A DNA stretch of 5,054 bases from an uncultured Mediterranea sp. (GTDB lineage: Bacteria; Bacteroidota; Bacteroidia; Bacteroidales; Bacteroidaceae): contig CAMGAL010000175.1 in NCBI GenBank assembly GCA_946007445.1, positions 1-5,054 of the forward strand, written 5' to 3'. The notes under the pieces were generated by a model. It made no database searches. It worked only from the letters and a program-made list of their open reading frames with translations, and was not told the DNA's origin. The translations under genes were made by a program, and so were the position numbers. Each line of letters starts with the position of its first letter. Position 1 is the stretch's first letter. Of the stretch, positions 1 through 4,763 are shown piece by piece.

Positions 1-692
1 GCAACCCCAACAATCCCACGGGCTACCTCTACACGCGGCGCGAGATGAACCATATACGCGACCTGGTGAAGAAGTACGACCTCTTCCTCTTCTCCGATGA
101 GGTGTACCGCGAGTTCATCTACACCGGCTCGCCCTACATCTCAGCCTGCCACCTGGAGGGCATCGAGCAGAATGTGGTGCTCATCGACTCGGTGTCGAAG
201 CGCTACTCGGAGTGCGGCATCCGCATCGGCGCCCTCATCACGAAGAACAAGGAGATCCGCGAGGCGGTGATGAAGTTCTGCCAGGCACGCCTCAGCCCGC
301 CCCTCATCGGACAGATAGCTGCCGAGGCCTCTCTGGAGGCCGACCCCGACTACCTGCGCGACACCTACGACGAGTATGTGGAGCGGCGCAAGTGCCTCAT
401 CGACGGGCTCAACCGCATCCCCGGGGTCTATTCGCCCATCCCCATGGGTGCCTTCTACACGGTGGCCCGCCTGCCGGTGGACGACAGTGACAAGTTTTGC
501 GCCTGGTGCCTCTCCGACTTCGAGTACGAGGGCCAGACGGTCTTCATGGCTCCCGCCTCGGGCTTCTACACCACGCCCGGTGCCGGCCGCAACGAGGTGC
601 GCATCGCCTACGTGCTGAAGAAGGAAGACCTGACCCGTGCCCTTGTGGTGCTGCAGAAGGCTCTGGAAGCCTATCCGGGGCGTGTGGAGTGA
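1..692 (+). CDS. PLP-dependent aminotransferase, class I/II (fold type I), C-terminal part
   Basis: This is the C-terminal part of an enzyme that moves an amino group between an amino acid and a 2-oxo acid using pyridoxal phosphate in the cytoplasm. The frame is open from base 3 and the start lies left of the window. The first residues read NPNNPTG, the conserved cofactor-site loop of the family. SDEVYREF follows, whose Asp (codon 96-98) should hold the pyridine nitrogen and whose Tyr the cofactor oxygen. DSVSKRYSECGIRIG carries the Schiff-base Lys (codon 198-200) and a phosphate-binding Arg. NEVRIAYV near the end carries the Arg (codon 600-602) that normally binds the substrate carboxylate. 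About 230 residues are visible of the roughly 390-400 usual for the family, and all catalytic residues expected in this half are present. The sequence resembles the aspartate aminotransferase-like branch, but substrate cannot be assigned from this part. The Met at 45 is internal, not the start. Confidence 0.93.
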   Translation, partial: NPNNPTGYLYTRREMNHIRDLVKKYDLFLFSDEVYREFIYTGSPYISACHLEGIEQNVVLIDSVSKRYSECGIRIGALITKNKEIREAVMKFCQARLSPPLIGQIAAEASLEADPDYLRDTYDEYVERRKCLIDGLNRIPGVYSPIPMGAFYTVARLPVDDSDKFCAWCLSDFEYEGQTVFMAPASGFYTTPGAGRNEVRIAYVLKKEDLTRALVVLQKALEAYPGRVE

Positions 693-716
693 GACTTGTA
701 GCTCGTAGGTGAATCT

Positions 717-793
717 TGTAGGGGCGGACCTATGTGTCCGCCCGGAATGCCAAAGCATGTGTACTAGGGCGGACACGCAGGTCCGCCCCTACA
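717..793. repeat. REPIN-like nested inverted repeat (two REP-type hairpins in opposite orientation)
   Basis: Two 27-base arms (717-743 and 767-793) are inverted copies of each other, differing only at 732-733 against 777-778, with a 23-base spacer. Each arm is itself a hairpin with an 8-base stem, GGGCGGAC / GTCCGCCC: 722-729 with 736-743, and 767-774 with 781-788. Each has a 6-base loop. The outer end of each hairpin carries GTAG (718-721) or its complement CTAC (789-792). The spacer has a small ATGC/GCAT stem (747-750, 755-758). A GTAG-type tetranucleotide beside an imperfect palindrome, paired head to head, is the known layout of REP doublets moved by RAYT (Y1-type) transposases. Membership of such a family is inferred. 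No transposase gene is present here. The element fills most of the gap between the aminotransferase and the permease, and has no T-run after it. Confidence 0.8.
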
Positions 794-797
794 GCCG

Positions 798-821
798 GCA
801 TAGAAAAGCAAAGAAAATGAT
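798..821 (+). promoter_or_regulatory. A-rich translation leader of the permease gene
   Basis: The bases just before the ATG at 822 are strongly A-rich (AGAAAAGCAAAGAAAATGAT) in an otherwise GC-rich window, with no Shine-Dalgarno sequence at proper spacing. This fits Bacteroidota, where initiation relies on A-rich upstream bases. An ATG at 817 is followed at once by ATA and TGA, so it gives only a two-codon reading frame. The ATG at 822 is the real start because the conserved N-terminus of the permease family follows it. Confidence 0.5.
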
Positions 822-2069
822 ATGAACTTCCCCCTCTTCATCGCCCGCAGGATGTATCGCGGCACGGAGGCCGACAAACGGCAGGTGTCGCGGCCGGCTG
901 TGCTGATAGCCACCATTGGCATTGCCATCGGCCTGGCCGTGATGATTGTGGCCGTGGCGGTCATCGTAGGCTTCAAGAGCCAGATACGGGAGATAATCGC
1001 GGGCTTCGGCGGCGACATACAGGTGGGCAACCTCGAGGCTGCCCAGTCGGTGGAGACACCTCCTGTGGTGGTGGACGACAGCCTGCGGGCTGTGCTTGCC
1101 GACCATCCGCAGGTGAAGCGCGTGCAGCGCTTCTCGATGAAGGCCGGCATGATCAAGACCGAGGTCGCCTTTCAGGGCATGGTGCTCAAGGGGGTGGGGC
1201 CGGAGTATGACCTCAGCTTCTTCCGCCGTCACCTGGTAGAGGGGGAGATACCGATGTTCAGTGATTCGGCCACCACCAACCGCGTGGTGCTCTCCAAGAC
1301 CTTGGCCGACAAGCTGCACTTGAAGTTGGGCGACAAGATGGATACCTACTATATCCAAACCGACATCCGCGCCCGCCGTCTCCGGGTGGTGGGGCTCCAC
1401 CCGCCCACCCTTGCGGAGGATGCCAACCGCTTCCTGCTCACCGACCTCTGCAGGGTGAACCGGCTGACCGGCGGGAGCCGCGAGCGGGTCACGGGCGTGG
1501 AGCTGCAGCTACGGCCGGGTGCCTCACTGGAAGAGACCACCTACGACCTGGCCACCGACCTCAGCGGAGCGGAGGATGCCTACGGGCAGGCCTACTGCGT
1601 GCGCAACGTGGAGCAGCTCCATCCGCAAGTCTTCTCTTGGCTCGGCATCCTCGACGTGAACATCTGGGTCATTCTGATTCTCATGGTGGGCGTAGCAGGC
1701 TTCACGATGATATCGGGGCTGCTCATCCTCATCATCGAGCGCACGGCCACCATCGGCCTGCTCAAATCCTTGGGCGCGTGCAACACCTCCATCCGCCATC
1801 TCTTCCTCTGGCTGGCTGTGTTCCTCATCGGCAAGGGGATGGTGTGGGGCAATCTGCTGGGGCTGCTCTGCTACTTCGTGCAGCGGTGGACGGGGGTGAT
1901 GCGTCTCGACCCTGCCACCTACTACATGGATCGTGTGCCCGTGTCGCTGCCTTTCGTCTACTGGCTGCTGCTCAATGTGGGCACGCTGCTGGTGTCGCTG
2001 CTCATGCTGCTGGGCCCTTCCTACCTCATCACCCGCATCAGGCCTGCTCAGTCCATGCGCTACGAGTAG
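822..2069 (+). CDS. LolC/LolE-family lipoprotein-release ABC transporter permease (FtsX domain)
   Basis: This is an inner-membrane permease of 415 residues, of the type that works with a LolD-like ATPase to lift lipoproteins from the inner membrane for transport to the outer membrane. The layout is that of the family. A short cytoplasmic N-terminus contains ARRMYRG. The first membrane segment spans about residues 26-50. A large periplasmic MacB-like core domain covers about 51-278. The FtsX domain follows, with membrane segments at about 281-305, 327-352 and 378-403. The loop after the second segment reads ERTATIGLLKSLGA (306-319), the signature of LolC/LolE where the ATPase docks. The C-terminus RPAQSMRYE matches the usual P-A-x-x-x-R-Y-E ending. 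Length is normal for the family. No ATPase gene is in the window, so it must be encoded elsewhere. Bacteroidota permeases of this kind are single genes not easily split into LolC or LolE, so I give no symbol. The last 32 bases overlap the convergent glycosyltransferase gene. Confidence 0.9.
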   Translation: MNFPLFIARRMYRGTEADKRQVSRPAVLIATIGIAIGLAVMIVAVAVIVGFKSQIREIIAGFGGDIQVGNLEAAQSVETPPVVVDDSLRAVLADHPQVKRVQRFSMKAGMIKTEVAFQGMVLKGVGPEYDLSFFRRHLVEGEIPMFSDSATTNRVVLSKTLADKLHLKLGDKMDTYYIQTDIRARRLRVVGLHPPTLAEDANRFLLTDLCRVNRLTGGSRERVTGVELQLRPGASLEETTYDLATDLSGAEDAYGQAYCVRNVEQLHPQVFSWLGILDVNIWVILILMVGVAGFTMISGLLILIIERTATIGLLKSLGACNTSIRHLFLWLAVFLIGKGMVWGNLLGLLCYFVQRWTGVMRLDPATYYMDRVPVSLPFVYWLLLNVGTLLVSLLMLLGPSYLITRIRPAQSMRYE

Positions 2070-3198
2070 CGTGGAGAAAGCGGGCCGCCACCTTGCTGCG
2101 GAGCGACTGCAGCGGCTGCAGCAGGTCGAACAGGGGCAGGGTGGTGTAGAAGCGATGTGGCTCGCCCAGCGAGCAGGCTGCCTGACGGAACACGTGGAGC
2201 TGCACTCCCCAACGCACGATGCCCAGTGCCAAGGCGGCGCCGGCCACTGCCCATTGCGCGGCCAGCAGGGCGCTGACCAGGGCTGCCGTGTTGCAGCCAT
2301 AGAAGGCCAGGCGGCTGAAGGTCTCGCCGCCGGCTATCCAGCGCTGCACGCCCCGATAGTGGCGGGCGGTGTAGGCATAGCTCACCTTTTCGTTCCACCA
2401 CTCCTTGCTACGCACAGGCGGCTCGCGGCGCATCGCGGCCTGGGGCGAACACTCCACCCGCGTATTGTCGGCGTTGGCCACTTGGTTGACAAAGAGGTCG
2501 TCCTCGCCCCGCTGCAGGTGCAGGTGGGTGGAGAATCCCTTGACCCGATAGAACAGCTCCTTGCGGTAGGCCAGGTTGCAGCCTATGCCCATGTAGGGCA
2601 TTCCTGCCAAGGCCAGTCCCCATCGGCGCATGGAGGCTAACAGATTGTCGAAGTCGGCCATGCGAGCCAGCCACCCCCGGGCGGGCTGGTAGCCGCTGTG
2701 TCCGATGACCACCTCGGTGTGGGGCGTGAAGTGGCGGGCCAGGAGGCGCAGCCACTGGTCGCTGGCGGGGTGGCAGTCGGCGTGGGTCAGCACCACCCAG
2801 TCGTACTGCGCAGCCTTGATGCCTAAGGTAATGGCCAGCTTGCGGCGGCTGACGTAGCGCGACGAGGCGGGCACAAAGCTGTGGTAGAGGTGGGGGTACT
2901 GCTTCTGGAGTAGGCCCATCAGCTCCTCGCTGTCGGCATCGGGGCCTTCGTCGACAACAATCACCTCGTATCGCGGATAGTCCTGCGTCAGGATGGCGGG
3001 CAGGTGGCGGCGCAGCTGCTCGACGGACTCGTTGGCAGTGATGATGACCGACAGAGGCGGGCAGTCGGAGTGGAAGTGTATCTCGCATCTCTCCACCGCG
3101 CAGTTGTGGCGGTAGATGCGTTGGTAGAGGCAGAAGTAGTAGAGCAGTTGCACCAGCAGCAGGGCAGCGGCTATGTAGATGAGGATGGAGGGCATCAT
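2038..3198 (-). CDS. Family 2 glycosyltransferase with membrane anchor
   Basis: This 386-residue protein is a GT-A fold glycosyltransferase (GT2 type), predicted to sit in the inner membrane with its catalytic domain in the cytoplasm. A hydrophobic segment at about residues 4-25 is followed by the catalytic domain. PLSVIITANE (48-57) is the start of the nucleotide-sugar fold, and YEVIVVDEGPDADSEE (77-92) is the second strand with its Asp. THADC (138-142) lies at the DxD position that binds metal and sugar nucleotide, but with His for the first Asp. GEDDLF (231-236) is the usual ED acceptor-side motif, and QRW (285-287) resembles the end of the Q-x-x-R-W motif. Hydrophobic stretches at about 300-345 suggest further membrane segments. 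Donor, acceptor and product are unknown; an envelope glycan or glycolipid is a reasonable guess. The gene lies 174 bases downstream of bioD on the same strand. Two ATGs stand in tandem (3196-3198 and 3193-3195), and I take the outer one, though either could serve. Confidence 0.87.
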   Translation of the reverse strand: MMPSILIYIAAALLLVQLLYYFCLYQRIYRHNCAVERCEIHFHSDCPPLSVIITANESVEQLRRHLPAILTQDYPRYEVIVVDEGPDADSEELMGLLQKQYPHLYHSFVPASSRYVSRRKLAITLGIKAAQYDWVVLTHADCHPASDQWLRLLARHFTPHTEVVIGHSGYQPARGWLARMADFDNLLASMRRWGLALAGMPYMGIGCNLAYRKELFYRVKGFSTHLHLQRGEDDLFVNQVANADNTRVECSPQAAMRREPPVRSKEWWNEKVSYAYTARHYRGVQRWIAGGETFSRLAFYGCNTAALVSALLAAQWAVAGAALALGIVRWGVQLHVFRQAACSLGEPHRFYTTLPLFDLLQPLQSLRSKVAARFLHATRSAWTEQA

Positions 3199-3220
3199 TT
3201 GTAGTTTTTATTTTTGTAGT
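3199..3220 (-). promoter_or_regulatory. A-rich translation leader of the glycosyltransferase gene
   Basis: On the minus strand the bases before the start read ACTACAAAAATAAAAACTAC and then AA before the ATG. They contain two copies of ACTACAAA and no Shine-Dalgarno sequence at the right spacing. The A-rich composition suits Bacteroidota initiation and supports the start at 3198. I looked for a TAnnTTTG -7 box with an upstream TTTG in the gap and found none, so a separate promoter is not shown. Confidence 0.4.
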
Positions 3221-3373
3221 TAGAGGAGTTTTTTTAGGAGTTAAGTAGTTAGACGAGTTATCGGCCCATTCGGGCCTTAGGAGTTATAGTCGATACTCTG
3301 TGTATTGGCTTTAACTCCTAACGGAGCGTAGCGGAGTGATAACTCCTTAACTCCTTTATCTCCTTTAACTCCT
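3200..3373. repeat. Intergenic octamer repeat in two opposing arrays (AGGAGTTA / TAACTCCT)
   Basis: This AT-rich gap between bioD and the glycosyltransferase is built mainly from one octamer. Exact + strand copies of AGGAGTTA are at 3236-3243 and 3279-3286, with one-mismatch copies at 3224-3231, 3244-3251 and 3253-3260. Weaker TGTAGTTA-like units are at 3200-3207 and 3215-3222. The complement TAACTCCT is exact at 3312-3319, 3340-3347, 3348-3355 and 3366-3373, with one mismatch at 3357-3364. Units are spaced 8-9 bases apart within each array. The two arrays face each other, so the region can fold into a long imperfect hairpin. The last unit runs into the bioD stop codon. No open reading frame or RNA gene is evident. 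Function and family are unknown. The strand repeating TAACTCCT has on its complement repeated AGGAG strings that look like Shine-Dalgarno sequences but precede no gene at usable distance. Confidence 0.75.
3277..3321. repeat. Central hairpin of the octamer repeat region
   Basis: TTAGGAGTTA at 3277-3286 pairs perfectly with TAACTCCTAA at 3312-3321. The pairing can extend by a few bases past one mismatch (AGT at 3288-3290 with GCT at 3308-3310, one of them a G-T pair). The loop holds a minor ATAC/GTAT stem (3293-3296 with 3302-3305). It is an inverted pair of the surrounding octamer unit. It has no T-run on either strand, so it is not a standard intrinsic terminator, though it could protect the 3' end of bio mRNA. 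Confidence 0.55.
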
Positions 3374-4008
3374 TATTTAATTACTGGCACTTCCAGGAAA
3401 TGCGTTTCCGGGAAATGGTGTTTCAGATAAGTTTGGATATATTGCTTCGTGTCTTCTAGGATGGTGGTGTCCTCTACCGTCGGATAGAGGTTGTAGAGCA
3501 CGAAGGCCAGCTCCATGCCCCTGCTACGGATGGCCTCTAGGCTAAGCAGGGTGTGGTTGATGCTGCCCAACTTGCCGGAGGTGACGAAGACCAGGGGATA
3601 ATGGTGGTCGGCTATATAGTCGATGGTCAGATACTCCTCCTTCAGGGGTACCATCAGTCCGCCCGCACCCTCCACCAGCACGATGTCATAGCGTCGTGCC
3701 AATTCGTGGGTGGCACGTTCTATCTTCTCGAAGTCGATGGGGCGGTTGTCTATCCGGGCTGCCAGGTGGGGCGAGCAGGGATAGGAGTAGATTTCGGGCA
3801 TGGTGAGCCCCTCGCGGTCTTCGGGCAGGGGGCCTGTGCCCATGAGGCGGCGGTGGAGGTCGATGTCCTCCGAGTGGCCTACATTGCCGGTCTGGATGAA
3901 TTTCTGGGTGATGACACGTTTGCCTTGTGCCATCAGTTGCTTGGCCAGCCAAGCGGTGCAGTAACTTTTTCCGGCATCGGTGTCGATGCCACTGATGAAG
4001 TAAATCAT
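3373..4008 (-). CDS. bioD: Dethiobiotin synthase (ATP-dependent)
   Basis: BioD is a cytoplasmic enzyme that adds CO2 to 7,8-diaminopelargonate with ATP to close the ureido ring and give dethiobiotin, the next-to-last step of biotin synthesis. The 211 residues are slightly shorter than typical (about 220-230) but complete. The P-loop reads GIDTDAGKS (7-15), a variant of the usual GTDTxVGKT. TQKFIQTG (34-41) replaces the common YKPVQTG and keeps the substrate-side Lys36. SPHLAA (79-84) is the conserved substrate loop. VEGAGGLMVPL (112-122) is the Walker B-like segment with the metal-binding Glu113. SGKLGSINHTLLSLEA (144-159) is the usual late motif with the nucleotide and dimer contacts. Its ATG shares an ATGA with the bioC stop, so the two are probably translated together. 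The A-rich end of bioC doubles as its leader. It is the last recognised biotin gene of the cluster in this direction. Confidence 0.96.
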   Translation of the reverse strand: MIYFISGIDTDAGKSYCTAWLAKQLMAQGKRVITQKFIQTGNVGHSEDIDLHRRLMGTGPLPEDREGLTMPEIYSYPCSPHLAARIDNRPIDFEKIERATHELARRYDIVLVEGAGGLMVPLKEEYLTIDYIADHHYPLVFVTSGKLGSINHTLLSLEAIRSRGMELAFVLYNLYPTVEDTTILEDTKQYIQTYLKHHFPETHFLEVPVIK

Positions 4009-4763
4009 ATCTGGTAGTTATTTTCTTTTTGTGCAAGGAGATAGATGGGATGGTAGGTGAGCGACACGCCTTCGGCGAGGGCAAAACGCTGCCGGTAGGA
4101 GGCCTCAAACTGCTGTAGTTTGCCGCGCGTCCAGATGTGGTTGCCCGTGCCGGTGGCGCCGGTGCGCTGCAGGTGGCGCAGCACTTCGAGGGGCGAGGCG
4201 AAGGTCAGGGTGGCCTCTTCCTCTTCGGCATGGAGCACCTGCAGGCCTGCCTCGCGAAGCATACGGGTCAGCTCGCTGAGGGTCGGATAGGTGAGGCCGT
4301 TGCCGGTGAGGGCACGAATCTCACGCAGGTTGTCCGGCCCGAAGGTACTGACGGCCAGCACTCCTCCCTCGGCCAGGGCTTCGTGGCAACGGGAGAAGAA
4401 GCGGGCAGGTGAGACAAACCACTGCAGCGTGGAGCAGGAGGTGATGAGGTCGGTGCCGGCAGGCAGGGGCAAGGCCTCGGCATCGCCGGCCACGAAGCGG
4501 GCAGGCAGCGAGCCTACCAGCTCCTCCATCTCGGGACAGAGGTCGTTGAGCAGCAGGGGGGCAGGACCCAGCCGCTCCACCAGCAGGTGGGAGTAGAGGC
4601 CCGTGCCGCAGCCGAACTCCACCACCTGCTGCAGGGGGCGGCGGTTGCGATGCTGCTCCACGAGGCGGAGCATCTTCTCGGCCACTTGCAGCTGCACTTT
4701 CGCCTCGCGGGTATAGGTGCCCCGGGCGCGGGCAAAGCGTTCGGCTATCAGTCGTTTGTCCAT
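4005..4763 (-). CDS. bioC: Malonyl-ACP O-methyltransferase
   Basis: BioC uses S-adenosylmethionine to methylate the free carboxyl of malonyl-ACP. This disguises it as a primer so that the fatty-acid enzymes can extend it to pimeloyl-ACP methyl ester. The 252 residues match the family length. After an N-terminal helical segment (RFARARGTYTREA, about 9-21), motif I of the SAM-binding fold is VVEFGCGTG (47-55). An acidic post-I segment follows at NDLCPEM (73-79) and motif II at GDAEALPL (93-100). STLQWF (111-116) matches the BioC hallmark, usually A-L-Q-W. STFGPDNLREI (139-149) is a second BioC-specific signature. The C-terminus with LTYHPIYLLAQK is also typical. The start overlaps the end of bioG by 16 bases in another frame, and its stop overlaps the bioD start by four. 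Neighbours and motifs agree, so the assignment is firm. Confidence 0.96.
   Translation of the reverse strand: MDKRLIAERFARARGTYTREAKVQLQVAEKMLRLVEQHRNRRPLQQVVEFGCGTGLYSHLLVERLGPAPLLLNDLCPEMEELVGSLPARFVAGDAEALPLPAGTDLITSCSTLQWFVSPARFFSRCHEALAEGGVLAVSTFGPDNLREIRALTGNGLTYPTLSELTRMLREAGLQVLHAEEEEATLTFASPLEVLRHLQRTGATGTGNHIWTRGKLQQFEASYRQRFALAEGVSLTYHPIYLLAQKENNYQI

Noticed and set aside
141..776. Long minus-strand open frame opposite the aminotransferase
   Set aside because: It is antisense to a gene with full family motifs, begins inside the REP-like repeat, and has a His/Val/Ala-rich composition typical of shadows of GC-rich genes.
717..793. Intrinsic terminator of the aminotransferase gene
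   Set aside because: The stem is long and stable but no T-run follows it on either strand, and the nested symmetry and GTAG ends fit a REP-type repeat better. Some effect on termination is still possible.
822..2069. MacB-type or FtsX cell-division permease instead of LolC/LolE
   Set aside because: There is no fused ATPase domain as in MacB, the length exceeds that of FtsX, and the ERTATIGLLKSLGA loop and RYE end fit LolC/LolE.
1524..2300. Minus-strand open frame of about 258 residues across the permease/glycosyltransferase junction
   Set aside because: It lies antisense to the permease FtsX domain and out of frame with the glycosyltransferase. The composition is low-complexity (Gln, Glu, His runs) and shows no domain.
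1933..2640. Plus-strand open frame of about 235 residues opposite the glycosyltransferase
   Set aside because: It begins inside the permease in another frame and mirrors the real minus-strand gene. Cys-rich and Gln-rich stretches reflect GC-rich codons, not a protein.
3199..3372. tRNA or small RNA gene in the gap
   Set aside because: No cloverleaf, conserved arm sequence or promoter-terminator pair was seen. The structure is explained by the octamer repeats.
3200..3373. CRISPR-like array
   Set aside because: Units are only 8 bases with no unique spacers, and they reverse orientation midway. No cas gene is near.
3553..4017. Plus-strand open frame opposite bioD
   Set aside because: The bioD motifs on the minus strand are decisive, and this frame has no recognisable features.
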